Positions 21,028-30,836 of a stretch of DNA of 64,000 bases are shown here, in pieces. How positions within the stretch are numbered: the first letter of the stretch is position 1; the number at the start of each line of letters is the position of its first letter. Under the pieces are notes generated by a model that did not search any database, was not told the DNA's origin, and was given only the letters and a program-made list of their open reading frames with translations. The DNA comes from Paracoccus cavernae (lineage in GTDB: Bacteria; Pseudomonadota; Alphaproteobacteria; Rhodobacterales; Rhodobacteraceae), in assembly GCA_030410095.1 (NCBI GenBank), contig JAUFRC010000001.1:1624501-1688500 (forward strand). The letters are read 5' to 3'. The translations under genes were made by a program, and so were the position numbers.

Positions 21028-22461
21028 TCAGATCTTGCGGGTCACGAAACGGGTCTCGAGATAGGCCTCGAGCGCTTCCGAGCCGCCTTCGGTACCATAG
21101 CCGGAATCACCGATCCCGCCGAAGGGCACTTCGGGCAGCGCAAGGCCGAGATGGTTGATCGTGGTCATGCCCGCGCGCACCTCGGCCCCGATCCGCGCCG
21201 CGGTCGTGCTGTCGCGGGTGAACGCATAGGCGGCAAGGCCGTAGGGCAGACGGTTGGCCTCGGCAATCGCCGCATCGAGGCTGTCGAAGCGGTTGATCAC
21301 CGCAACGGGGCCAAGGGCTCCTCGTTCATGATCCGCGCATCGACCGGCACATCGGCGAGAACCGTCGGCTCGAAGAACCAGCCCTCGTTGCCGATCCGGC
21401 GCCCGCCGGTGGTCAGCCGCGCACCGCGATCGACCGCATCGGCAATCAGCGCCTCGAGCGCGGGAATGCGGCGCTCGTTGGCCAGAGGCCCCATATCGAC
21501 GCCCGCATCCATACCGTTTCCGACCCTCACCGCCTTGGCCGCTTCGGTGAAACGGGCGGTGAAATCATCGGCCAGACGGGTCTCGACCAGAAAGCGCGTG
21601 GGCGAGACGCAGACCTGCCCCGCATTGCGGAATTTCGACCCCGCCATCAGCGCCACCGCCTGATCGAGATCGGCATCCCCGCGATGATCACCGGCGCATG
21701 ACCGCCCAGCTCCATCGTCGCGCGTTTCATGTGAAGCCCCGCCAGCGCCGCAAGCTGCTTGCCCACGGGCGTCGAGCCGGTGAAGCTGATCTTGCGGATC
21801 ACCGGATGCGCGATGAGATATTCCGAAATCTCGGCCGGCACGCCGTAGACGAGGTTCATCACCCCCGCAGGCAGACCGGCATCGGCGAAGGCGCGGATCA
21901 GTTCGGCGGGCGAGGCCGGCGTCTCCTCGGGGGCTTTGACGATGATCGAGCAGCCCGCAGCCAGCGCCGCCGACAATTTGCGCACGACCTGGTTGATCGG
22001 GAAGTTCCACGGAGTGAAGGCCGCAACCGGACCGACCGGCAGCTTCACCGTCATCTGCAAGACATCGGGGGCGCGGGCGGGAATGACCTGACCATAGGCG
22101 CGCTGCCCCTCGCCCGCGAACCAGTCGATGATATCGGCACCCGCCGCAGCCTCGGCCACGGCCTGCGCCAGTGGCTTGCCCTGCTCGAGCGTCATGATCC
22201 GCCCGATCGCGGGGCGCGTTCGCGCAGAAGATCAGCGGCGCGGCGCATGATGCGGGCGCGTTCGTAGGCCGAGGTCTGCGACCACAGCGCGAAACCGCGT
22301 TCCGCCGCCGCCAGCGCCGCATCGAGATCGGCGCGCCCGGCCCAGGCCACAGCGCCGATCCCGAGGCCGGTCGCGGGGTTCACCACATCGATGCTGCGCC
22401 CGTCCGAGGCATTCTGCCAGCGGCCGTCGATGTAAAGCTGGGTATCGGGATAATCGCTCAT
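21028..22461 (-). CDS. NAD(P)-dependent aldehyde dehydrogenase, succinate-semialdehyde dehydrogenase type (frame broken)
   Basis: This aldehyde dehydrogenase superfamily enzyme is about 478 residues. [33 protein letters not shown] (cofactor loop), the catalytic Glu in [10 protein letters not shown] and the catalytic Cys in [12 protein letters not shown] are all present and in order. It ends with [17 protein letters not shown]. Similarity is closest to GabD-type enzymes, so oxidation of succinate semialdehyde or a similar aldehyde is likely but not proven. Breaks near 22205, 21675 and 21310 each fit one lost base. It is transcribed away from efeU. Confidence 0.88.
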
Positions 22462-22686
22462 GATAGGCTCTCGCTTGCGGAATGGATGAGGCCGGAGGCG
22501 ATCGCGACCGGCTGCGACTTGCCCAAAGACATATAAGCGTGATCGCGAAAGGTCGACCTCCCTCCCCCGAATACCGCCGCAATGTCGCGCAAATGCATGA
22601 TCGACAAGGAAAATCTACGACTTTTATCCGCGACACAACGCCACCTTGCCATTTTTCCTTTTCGCAAACTTTCCCGACTATTTCTG

Positions 22687-22716
22687 TTGAACATTCCCGC
22701 CACTCCGTCATATCTG
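22687..22716 (+). promoter_or_regulatory. Candidate promoter of the efe operon
   Basis: TTGAAC (22687-22692) and TATCTG (22711-22716) are separated by 18 bases, upstream of the GTG at 22750. The 288-base gap to the aldehyde dehydrogenase gene is A/T-richer than its surroundings, as expected for a divergent promoter region. I could not identify a convincing Fur, Irr or RirA box. Confidence 0.35.
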
Positions 22717-22749
22717 GGCCAATCGACTGCGTTCGGCCGGAGTTTTTGC

Positions 22750-23594
22750 GTGTTCGCTCCTTTTCTCATCATGCTCCGCGAGGGGCTCGAAGCAGCTCTG
22801 ATCATCGGCATATTGGCAGGCTATCTGACGCGGACGGGCCGCGCGGCGCAGCTTCCCGCGATCTGGGCGGGGATCTTCCTCGCGCTCTCGGTCGCATTGC
22901 TGACCGGCGCGGCGCTGATCATGCTCGACGCCTCCTTTCCGCAAAAGGCGCAGGAGCTGCTCGAGGCGGGAATCGGCGTCATCGCCTATGTCTTCCTCAT
23001 CACCATGGTGCTCTGGATGCACAAATTCGGGCGTTCGGTGAAATCCGACCTGCAAGGCCAGATGGACAGCGCCTTCAGCGGCGGCTCGATCTGGTCGCTG
23101 GTGGCTTTGGCCTTTGCGGCTGTCGCGCGCGAGGGGCTGGAATCGGTCTTTTTCCTGCTCGCGATCTTCCAGCAAAGCAGCGGCTGGCATGCACCGCTCG
23201 GCGCGCTCACGGGCGTGCTGGTTGCGATCGTGCTGGGCTGGCTGATCCATCGCGGCGCGCTGAGCGTCAATCTGGGGAAGTTCTTCCGCTGGACCTCGAT
23301 CTTCATCATTCTGGTCGCTGCCGGAATCGCCGCCAGCGTGCCGCGCGCGCTGCACGAGGCGGGGATCTGGAACCATCTGCAACAGCCGGTCTGGAACCTG
23401 TCCGAGACCCTGCCCGAGTCCTCGCTGTTCGGCACGCTGCTGTCGGGCTTCTTGGGCTACCGCGAAAGCCTCGTTCTGGGCGAGCTGCTGGTCTATCTGG
23501 TGGCGCTGGTCGTGCCGCTTTTGTGGATCTTGCGCCCGCGCAAGGTCGTGCCCTCGCCCCCACCAAACCCGAGGCGCGCCATGTCGGCAACTGA
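22750..23594 (+). CDS. efeU: Ferrous/ferric iron permease EfeU (FTR1 family; frame broken once)
   Basis: This inner-membrane iron permease has seven predicted membrane spans. The two REXXE iron-binding motifs are visible as LREGLEAAL near the N-terminus and AREGLESVFF near residue 130. GTG 22750 (FAPFLIM follows) is the best start, since upstream codons are non-membrane. The frame runs into efeO as sequenced, but a C lost in TCGCCCCCACC (about 23567) explains this: restoring it gives an end PTKPEARHVGN and TGA at 23592-23594, overlapping efeO by 14 bases. About 281 residues. Confidence 0.88.
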
Positions 23595-24755
23595 TCCGCT
23601 CCAACCGATCCCGCGCCTGCTGTTTCCCGCAAGCCTCGCGCTTTGCGTGGTCTCCGCCGGCCTGTTCGTTACGGCCTTGGCTGTTGCCGAACGCGGCGCG
23701 ACATCCGGCCAAGAGGCGCTGACCGAAATCCGCGTGACCGAGAAGGTCTGCGATCCGATGTCGCTGACCCTGCCCGCCGGACGCCAGAGCTTCCGCATCC
23801 ATAATGCCGCGCAGACCCGCCCGCTCGAATGGGAGATCCTCGACGGTGTCATGGTTGTGGCCGAGCGCGAAAACATCGCGCCGGGTTTCAGCGCCGATCT
23901 GGCGGTGCGCCTGATGCCGGGCGAATACCAGATCACCTGCGGCCTGCTGTCCTCGCCGCGCGGCACGCTGACCGTGACCGCGACCGACCAATCTCTGGCC
24001 GAACAAAAGCAGCCTCCCGTCCGCGCCATGATCGGGCCCTTGTCGGAATACAAGGTGCGCATGATGCGCGATGCGGGACGCCTGCAAAAGACGCTGGCCA
24101 AGCTGTCTGCGGCGATCGAGGCCGGTGATCTTGCCAAGGCGCGCGAGCTTTACGCCGAGGCGCGCGGCCAGTGGCGGCGCATCCAGCCGGTTGCGGGGCG
24201 TTTCTCGGATCTCTCGCAACGCCTCGATCCCTCGCCTCGCTATCTGGCGGGCGGCGAGGACGATCCGGCCTTCACCGGCTTCCACCGCCTCGAAGGCGCG
24301 CTTTGGGGCACCGCCCCGAAGATGCCGCAACGGCGGATGCAACGGTCACGGCAATGGTCGCGGATGCCGCACTTGTGTCGGCGCGGATGAAGGATTTCGC
24401 CCCCGCTCCCGCCGATATCGCCGAGCAAAGCGCGCAATTCGCGGCCCATCTCGCCGATGCCGTCATCCCCGAGGGCGACAATGCCCATAGCGGTCAGGAC
24501 GGCGCGGAGCTGGCGGCGGCGCTGGCGGGGCTTCAGGCATCGGCGGGGCTGCTCGAGCCCTTCCTCTCGACCGGCCACCCCGATCTGCAGGCCGGTCTCG
24601 GCCAAAGTTTCGCCGCGCTTTCCCAGCGCATCGCCGCCCTTCCCGCCGATTACCGCGAAACCCCGCGCGCAGATCGCGCCGCGCTGGCGGCAGGCTTTAC
24701 CCAATTGTCGGAGCTCCTGCGCGAAGCCAATCGCGCGATGGGGCTGGAGGCGTGA
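23581..24755 (+). CDS. efeO: EfeO: membrane-anchored cupredoxin plus imelysin (M75) iron-binding protein (frame broken once)
   Basis: An N-terminal membrane anchor (LLFPASLALCVVSAGLFV) is followed by a cupredoxin-like domain (TEKVCDPMSLTLPAG to ITCGLLSSPRGTLTV, about residues 45-140) and a C-terminal imelysin/peptidase M75 domain with the HxxE motif FHRLEGALWG. It is thought to bind iron in the periplasm and pass it to EfeU. The break near 24306 fits a lost G in TTGGGGCACC. The restored protein is about 391 residues. It starts inside the end of efeU, and its stop is one base before the efeB ATG. Confidence 0.88.
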
Positions 24756-24756
24756 G

Positions 24757-26057
24757 ATGACCAAAGAAATGCCGCCCCAAGGCGGATGTCCCCATTCGTT
24801 CAACCGTCGCGGCCTGCTGATGGGTCTGGGTGTGGCCGGATTGGGCGCGGCCATGACAGGGACCGCGCATGCCCAAGTGCCGGCACAGCAAGGCGATCAT
24901 GCCGTGACCAACGCGCCCTCGGCCACAGTGGCCTCGGGTCCGGTCTCGCCCTATGGCACCCATCAGGCGGGGATCGTGACGCCGCGCCCCGCACACGGGC
25001 TTTTCGCCGCATTCTCGGTCCTTGCCCGCGATCCCGCCGAGCTCGAAAACCTCATGCGCCGTCTGGGCGAGCGTATCGCGACGCTGACCCATGGCGGGCC
25101 GGTGCCGCAGCTCGACGCCAACCTGCCGCCCTTCGACAGCGGGCTTTTGGGGCCGGTGATCGCGCCGGATGCGCTGACGATCACGCTGTCTTTCGGCGCC
25201 TCGCTTTTCGACAACCGCGACTGGCTGGCGCCGCACCGGCCCAAGCAATTGCAGCGCATGACCTCGTTTCCCAATGACGCGCTGGTCGCCGATCAATGTC
25301 ATGGCGATCTGGGCGTGCAGATCTGCGCCAATACCTCGGATGCGGTCATCCACGCGCTGCGCGATCTGATCAAGAACATCCCCGACCAGATGGTACTGAA
25401 ATGGAAGGTCGAGGGCTCGGTCCCCGTCCTGCCCGCAGCAGCCGACGGCACGGTCGAAAGCGCGCGCAACTTCCTCGGTTTCCGCGACGGCTCGGCCAAT
25501 CCCGATGCGGGCGACGACGCGCTGATGGGGCGCATCCTGTGGGTCAATGCACCCGCCGAGCCCCTTTGGGCCCGTCACGGCAGCTATCAGGCCGTGCGCA
25601 TCATCCGCAATTTCGTCGAACGCTGGGACCGCACCAATCTGGGCGAGCAGGAACGCATCATCGGCCGCCTGAAAATGTCGGGCGCGCCGCTCGACCAGCC
25701 CGAAGCGGGCGAATTCGTGCCCCCGACTATGGCAGCGACCCCGAGGGCAAGGCCACGCCGATGGATGCCCATATCCGTCTGGCCAACGACCGCAAGGCGG
25801 GCTCGGAGGCGCGTCTGATGCTGCGCCGCCCCTTCAACTATTCGCTCGGGGTGACGAAATCGGGCCAGCTCGATCAGGGGCTTTTGTTCATCGCCTATCA
25901 GGCCGATCTCGAACAGGGCTTCATCGCGGTCCAGAACCTGCTCAACGGAGAGCCGCTCGAGGAATATATCAAGCCCGTCGGCGGCGGCTATTTCTTTGCT
26001 TTGCCCGGCTACGGGCAGGGCGACTACCCCGCCAGCCAGCTGATTGCGAGCCTGTGA
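24757..26057 (+). CDS. efeB: EfeB: Tat-exported haem-dependent DyP-type peroxidase (frame broken once)
   Basis: The N-terminus carries a twin-arginine signal ([15 protein letters not shown], cleavage near AHA-Q), so the protein is exported folded with haem. The DyP family GxxDG motif is GFRDGSANP near residue 248. The C-terminal half contains [10 protein letters not shown] and [18 protein letters not shown]. In EfeUOB systems it is the periplasmic peroxidase that acts with EfeO in iron uptake. The break near 25728 fits a lost C in GTGCCCCCGAC, restoring [17 protein letters not shown]. About 433 residues. Confidence 0.92.
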
Positions 26058-26109
26058 TCCCACACATCCCCAAGGGCCGTGCGCCCGCTTCCTTGCCAAG
26101 GAGACCCTG

Positions 26110-26918
26110 ATGAAACGCCTGCTACTGACCTGTGCCTTCGTGCTGGCCGCCCCCTTGCCCATGCGCAAGAGCCGAGCCTCGATCTTGTCGGCCCGATCGC
26201 CGAATACAAGCTTTATGTCGCGGAGAACCTCGACCAGCTGGTCGAAGACACCACCGCCTTCACCACCGCCGTCAAGGCCGGCGATATCGAGACCGCCAAG
26301 GCGCTTTTCGCCCCGACCCGCCTGAGCTACGAGCGGATCGAACCGATCGCCGAGCTGTTCTCGGATCTCGACGTCTCGATCGACAGCCGCGCCGATGATT
26401 ACGAGCTGGCCGAGAAGGACCCGAAATTCCCCGGCTTCCACCGCATCGAATACGGGCTTTGGGACCAGAATTCGACCGAGGGCCTCGCTCCGGTCGCCGA
26501 CAAGCTTCTGGCCGATGTCACCGAGCTTCAGGGCCGGATCGAGGGCCTGACCTTCCCGCCCGAAGTCGTGGTCGGCGGCGCGGCTGTTCTGATGGAAGAG
26601 GTCGCGGCCACCAAGATCTCGGGCGAGGAAGACCGCTACAGCCACACCGATCTTTGGGACTTCCGCGGCAACTTCGACGGCGCCTATAAAATCGTCGAGC
26701 TGACCCGCCCGCTGATCGCCGAAAGCGAGGCCGAATTCCTCGCCAAGGTCGACGAGAACTTCAAGACGATCGACGTCACCCTCGACAAATACAAAGAGGG
26801 CGAAGGCTATGTCTCCTACGACAAGCTGACCGAAGAGGACCGTCTGGTTCTGGCGACCGGCGTGAATACGCTGGCCGAGGATCTCTCGACGCTGCGCGGC
26901 AAGCTCGGCCTCGATTGA
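26110..26918 (+). CDS. efeM: Second imelysin-family protein, EfeM type (frame broken once)
   Basis: It begins with a Sec signal peptide (MKRLLLTCAFVLAAPLAHA) after AAGGAG at 26098. The mature part is an imelysin/M75 domain alone with FHRIEYGLW (HxxE) near residue 115, lacking the cupredoxin domain of efeO. M75-only proteins of this type are called EfeM in Gram-negatives and are thought to present iron to EfeU. The frame break near 26152 fits a lost G (TTGCCC for TTGGCCC) inside the signal peptide. About 269 residues. It is last in the operon, with a terminator following. Confidence 0.85.
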
Positions 26919-26941
26919 TCCCAGCTGATACCCAAACAAAA

Positions 26942-26977
26942 ACGGCCCGGGGATTGCCTCGGGCCGTTGTCGTTTTG
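26942..26977 (+). terminator. Terminator of the efe operon
   Basis: ACGGCCCG (26942-26949) and CGGGCCGT (26960-26967) form a GC-rich stem followed by TGTCGTTTT. It is preceded by an A tract, so it may also act for the convergent AmiS-like gene. Confidence 0.7.
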
Positions 26978-26999
26978 GCGTGTTTGGCTTGTGGCGGCC

Positions 27000-27508
27000 T
27001 CAGATCAGCCCGTCGAGCAGCAGGAAACCCGGCAGCCAGCCGGTGAAAATGCCGGTGAACAGCGTGACCCAGGCGGTCTGGCGCTGGATCGGGCGGCCAA
27101 GCGCCAGAAGCAGGAAATACATGAACCACAGCCCGCACCAGACCACCCAATTGGCGGCCAGCCACAGATCGGTCGCGCTGGCGGCCTCGGCGAAACCGCG
27201 CAGGAAGACCGGCACGGTGGTGATCGCGACAAAAGGCTGAACCAGCCCAAGCCGCGCCCGTCGACGCCCGACCAGCGGTTATAGGCCACCCAAAGATAGG
27301 TCGTCGCAAAGAGCAGCGACAGCGCCGCATTGCGGATGCTGCCCGCCGTGCCCACGACAAAGCCGTCATGGACGACCACGCCAAGCGAGACCAGCGCCGA
27401 GATGATGTTGATCACGACGATTTCGCGATCCTCGATTTTGCCCATCAGCCACAGGCCGTTGAGGCACAAAACCGCGCCGACATAGAAAAGAACGAAGCCG
27501 GTAAGCAT
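27000..27508 (-). CDS. AmiS/UreI-family urea/short-chain amide channel (frame broken once)
   Basis: The restored 169-residue protein has six predicted membrane helices and the features of the UreI/AmiS family: MLTGFVLFYVGAVLCLNGLWL at the N-terminus (27446-27508), VVIN near residue 32 and LWLAANWVVWCGLWFMY (27081-27131) in the second half. The family forms channels for urea or short amides. No urease or amidase gene lies nearby, so the substrate is open. The break near 27230 fits one T lost from a run, restoring WFSLFVAITTVPVFLRG. A promoter-like pair lies about 150 bases upstream. Confidence 0.8.
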
Positions 27509-27655
27509 CGCACGAACTCCGAAAATGGCCCGAAAGGGCGAAATGACAGGGGACAGGAGCTTCGCGCGTCGATCCGGCTACCTGCCGCATCGCGAGACTT
27601 TTCGACCGACCGCCCGCAAAGGGGCGTTTGTCGCCGAAGGAACCAGCCAAAACCG

Positions 27656-27684
27656 CCTATTGGGCAAATCCGCGCCCCTGTCAA
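27656..27684 (-). promoter_or_regulatory. Candidate promoter of the AmiS/UreI gene
   Basis: On the minus strand TTGACA (complement of 27679-27684) and AATAGG (complement of 27656-27661) are separated by 17 bases. The predicted leader to ATG 27508 is about 140 bases. The -10 box is weak. Confidence 0.35.
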
Positions 27685-27920
27685 CGCCCTTCCGGCGGGG
27701 CGAAAGCGGCACGGATGTTGGCGCATGCGGAGACTACGGCGTCCCGCCTGCCGCATGGCTGCCTTGCACGGATACCGCGCGGGCGCCGCGCATCCTATCC
27801 GCCCCTAGGCGCGCCGTTTTGGCCAATGAAATGAGATGCTTCCGCCCGATTCCCGATGGATTTCCGGCACTTTCTCGTGGCGTTTTGCAAATGCGTCTCA
27901 AAAACAAGTCATTGTTTTTA

Positions 27921-27948
27921 TTGACATTACCGCTCGCAGCCTTATTTC
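27921..27948 (+). promoter_or_regulatory. Candidate promoter of the mntP riboswitch transcript
   Basis: TTGACA (27921-27926), a 16-base spacer and TATTTC (27943-27948) place the transcript start at about 27955, exactly where the riboswitch begins. The surrounding 27850-27950 stretch is A/T-rich compared with its flanks. Confidence 0.5.
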
Positions 27949-27949
27949 G

Positions 27950-28057
27950 GGCGCTTCGGGGAGTAGCGACCGCAGCAATGCGGGGGCGTGTCAACATTCT
28001 CGCGGGTAAGTCCCCGCGTGGCGCGACCAGCCGGAAGGCCTTGCAAGACCGTACATC
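27950..28057 (+). ncRNA. yybP-ykoY (manganese-sensing) riboswitch upstream of mntP
   Basis: The conserved pieces occur in order: GGGGAGTAGCG (27958-27968), GTCAACATTCTCG (about 27989-28001) and TTGCAAGACCGTACA (28041-28055), with GC-rich helices between them. The yybP-ykoY class binds Mn2+ and turns on manganese exporters such as MntP. It ends about 45 bases before the mntP start, with room for a switch over the ribosome site AAGGAG (28090). The assignment rests on motif memory plus the gene it controls. Confidence 0.82.
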
Positions 28058-28102
28058 ATGTTTTGGGCGGAGCTTCGTCCCGCCAAGCCAAGGAGAAATC
28101 CG

Positions 28103-28660
28103 ATGTCCCCGATTGCAATCGGCGTTCTGGCCGTCGGCATGTCCGTCGACGCATTCATTGCCTCGCTCGGGCGCGGGGCGAGCGGGAGCCGCCCGAGCTT
28201 CGCCCTCGCGCTGCGCACCGGCGCGGTTTTCGGCATTATCGAGGCTCTGACGCCGCTTTTGGGCTGGACCCTCGGCGTCGCGGCCAGCCGCTATGTCGAG
28301 GCTTTCGACCACTGGATCGCCTTTACCCTTCTCGCGGCTGTCGGGCTGCGCATGGTGATGCAGGCGCTGCGCCGTCCCGAAGACGAGACACCGGCTCCCG
28401 CCTCGTTCTGGATGCTGGTCGCAACTGCGGTCGGCACTTCGATCGACGCGATGGTGGTCGGGGTCTCGCTGGCCTTTCTCGAGGTCAATATCGTGATCAT
28501 CGCCCTTGCCATCGGTCTGGCCACTATGGCCATGAGCACGACGGGCATGCTCGCGGGGCGATTTCTGGGCAGCCGTCTCGGCCGCATCGTCGAGATTCTG
28601 GGCGGCCTCGCATTGGTCGCTTTCGGCACGACCATCCTGATCGAGCATCTGAGCGCCTAG
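28103..28660 (+). CDS. mntP: Manganese efflux pump MntP
   Basis: The intact 185-residue, six-helix membrane protein has the repeated acidic motifs of MntP/Yeb[19 protein letters not shown] near the N-terminus and [16 protein letters not shown] near residue 115. It exports Mn2+ from the cytoplasm. AAGGAG at 28090 sets the start at MSPIAIG rather than an upstream ATG at 28058, which would lie in the riboswitch. Its TAG stop overlaps the stop of the convergent regulator by three bases. Confidence 0.93.
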   Translation: MSPIAIGVLAVGMSVDAFIASLGRGASGSRPSFALALRTGAVFGIIEALTPLLGWTLGVAASRYVEAFDHWIAFTLLAAVGLRMVMQALRRPEDETPAPASFWMLVATAVGTSIDAMVVGVSLAFLEVNIVIIALAIGLATMAMSTTGMLAGRFLGSRLGRIVEILGGLALVAFGTTILIEHLSA

Positions 28661-30550
28661 ACCGCGCGCCCCTGATCCAGACCGAAACGCCGGATGCGGC
28701 GATGGATCGTGGTGCGGTCGACCCCGAGCCTGCGCGCGCAGAGCGAGATATTGCCGCCAGAAGCGACCAGCATCTGCGCGAGAGCCGCCGCCTCCGAGGG
28801 CAGGACCCCGACCGGATCGTGCTGGGGCGCGGGCCCGAGCAGGGCCAAGGCAGCCTCGGGCGCGATGGTCCCGCCGCGCGCCAGAACGGCCAGCCTTTGC
28901 GCCAGAAACGCGAGCTCGCGCAGATTGCCCGGCCAGCTTCTTTGCGCAAAAGCGCGCAACAGTTCTGGCGGCAGAACCACCGTGGCGGCAGCGGCCTTGC
29001 TGGTCAGATGCTCGGCCAGCCACAGCAGATCCTGCCGTTCGGCAACGCGCGGCAAGGCCAGATGCGCGCCGCAGATCCGGTGGTAGAAATCCGGCCGGAG
29101 CCTGCCGTCGCCCGCCAAATCCGCTGCACCAAGGCCCGTGGTCGCGATCACCCGCAGATCCAGCGGCACCGGCCGCAAAGCGCCGAGCGGAAGAAAGCTG
29201 CCCTCGGCCAGAAGGCGCGACAGACGTGTCTGGATACGCTCGGGCAAGGCCTCGATATTTTGCAAGACCAGCGTCCCGCCATCCAGTTCGCCCAGATGGC
29301 CCGATGCCGATTTGCGCGCGCTTTGGCGGCCGAAAAGAAGGGCCTCGGTCTCGGGATCATCGAGGTCAGGGCACGAGAGCACCGAGAATGCACCACTGCG
29401 GCGCGAAAGCTCGTGGATCTTGCGCGCCAGCGTCAGCTTGCCCGTTCCCGTCGCCCCCGAAATCACCAAAGGCAGCTTTGAAGGGGCCAAAGCCGCCGCC
29501 TGCGCCAGCAATTCGGCCATGACGGGATCGTCGCCCGCAAGGCTGCGCAGGGCATCCGGCAAGGGCGCGGGCGTCATCGTCCGGGGTCTTGCGGTCCGGC
29601 GCGGAGGTGTCGGCGGGCGCGGTTCGATCGCATGGGCAAACAGACGGTGGCCGTCGCGGGTCTCGATCAGGCGGTCGCGGGCGGGGCGCTGGCGCGTCAG
29701 ATCCTCGAGCCTGCCAAGGCCGATATCGAGGAAATCCGAGACCGGCCGCCCCATCACCCGCCCCGCCTGCCGCCAGTCCAGCCCTGCTGCCCGCGTCAGA
29801 GCTCGCATCGCGCCATGGGTTGCGCCGATCACCCGTCCCGCGCCATCGAGCGCCACCGCGGCCTCGGGATCGACATCGAGAAAATCGGGACTTCCCGCCA
29901 GCCGCAGCACCCATTCGCGCCGGCTTTCGGCCATGAGATTGGCCATCTCGATCCGCCGCACGGTCTGGCCGACCAAATTGAGTGCCATCGACTGGCTCGC
30001 GCGCGGCAAAGGCGAGGAAAGCAGCGAAATATCGAGCGCCGCAACCAGCGCGCCCTGGCTGTCGTAGATCGGTGCGGCGGTGCAGGAGAGCCCGCCATGG
30101 GTCACGTCGAAATGGTCGGTCTGGTGGATGATCAGCGCCTCGCCGGTTTCGAGGCACGCACCCAGAGCGCAGGTTCCCGCGCGCGCCTCGGACCATTCCG
30201 CGCCGAGATAAAGCCCGCTTTTGCGCAGCGCGCTTTTGGGCCTCGTCGCCCAGATATTCGACGGTGACACCCGCGCGATCCGACAGCATCAGCACATAAT
30301 TCTGGCCCGCGACCAGAGCGAAAAGCTGCTCGATCCCCGAACGCGCGATCGCCACGAGATCGCTGGCGCGCTGGCGGTGCTCGCGCAATTCGGCATCGGT
30401 GACGATATGGGCCGCCGCGCGCTGGCTCGGGTCCAGACCATGCTGGTTGAGACAGCGCAGCCAGCTGTCGACCACGATCGGATCGCGTCCGACCCCGCGC
30501 CCCTGCGAGACATGTTCGATCTCGCGGATATGGTGGCAATCGCTCGCCAT
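28657..30550 (-). CDS. AcoR-like GAF/AAA+/Fis regulator with degenerate sigma-54 domain (frame broken)
   Basis: The N-terminal sensory half contains a GAF-like region (SRSGIEQLF, then [22 protein letters not shown]) typical of AcoR-type regulators. A central AAA+ domain has Walker [13 protein letters not shown]. The C-terminus is a Fis helix-turn-helix ([20 protein letters not shown]). Two hallmarks are missing: the GAFTGA loop is replaced by a shorter [13 protein letters not shown], and Walker B reads [12 protein letters not shown] instead of the usual LFLDEI. The break near 30240-30260 lacks two bases. About 631 residues. It is divergent from the monooxygenase gene, so that gene is its likely target. 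Confidence 0.85.
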
Positions 30551-30662
30551 CGCGCCCCTTCCTCCACCCGAGATGCCCTGCTGCGGACGGGCCTCGACAA
30601 GGCTAAACCCGCGCGCCCCCTCCCGCAAAGGCACTTTGGTCGCAGAAGATCGATCACCGCCG

Positions 30663-30689
30663 CACCTGTGGCACGCGGCGCCACAGGTG
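30663..30689. promoter_or_regulatory. Perfect inverted repeat between the AcoR-like regulator and the monooxygenase gene
   Basis: CACCTGTGGC (30663-30672) and GCCACAGGTG (30680-30689) are perfect 10-base arms with a 7-base spacer. It lies 113 bases upstream of the regulator start and 147 upstream of the monooxygenase ATG, a typical enhancer/operator position. I infer it is the binding site of the divergent Fis-type regulator. Confidence 0.7.
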
Positions 30690-30836
30690 ATCCGCACAAG
30701 TCTTTGATTTCGTTGAGACGCGTTTTTCTTTGTCGCACTGCCGCCGGCAGAGCAGCATCACCCTATCTCAAAGCGCGCGGCATCAGGGGGAAGGAGGAGC
30801 CCCCGCCGCGCGCCCGATCACCGCAAGGGAGGAACC

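Larger units (their letters stand above)
27509..28102. other. Divergent intergenic region holding the amiS promoter and mntP riboswitch
   Basis: These 594 bases contain no convincing gene. The AmiS-side half holds a promoter-like pair at 27656-27684 and otherwise nothing recognised. The mntP side holds a promoter and a yybP-ykoY riboswitch from about 27950. Long open frames that cross the region also cross the riboswitch and are not credible. Confidence 0.6.

Noticed and set aside
22750..24755. A continuous frame suggests an EfeU-EfeO fusion protein.
   Set aside because: The junction is a C5 run; adding one C gives EfeU a natural end (TGA 23592-23594) and leaves ATG 23581 as the efeO start with a 14-base overlap.
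22590..27900. The shared octamer GCAAATGC upstream of efeU (about 22592) and mntP (about 27887) as a common Fur/Mur box.
   Set aside because: Only one half-site in each case, not palindromic over the length of a Fur-family box, so chance cannot be excluded.
27525..28250. 241-codon frame through the amiS/mntP intergenic region.
   Set aside because: It crosses the riboswitch and the start of mntP in another frame and has no domain.
30551..30836. A sigma-54 promoter in front of the monooxygenase gene.
   Set aside because: TGGCACG occurs within the inverted repeat, but no TTGC-like -12 element follows at the required spacing.
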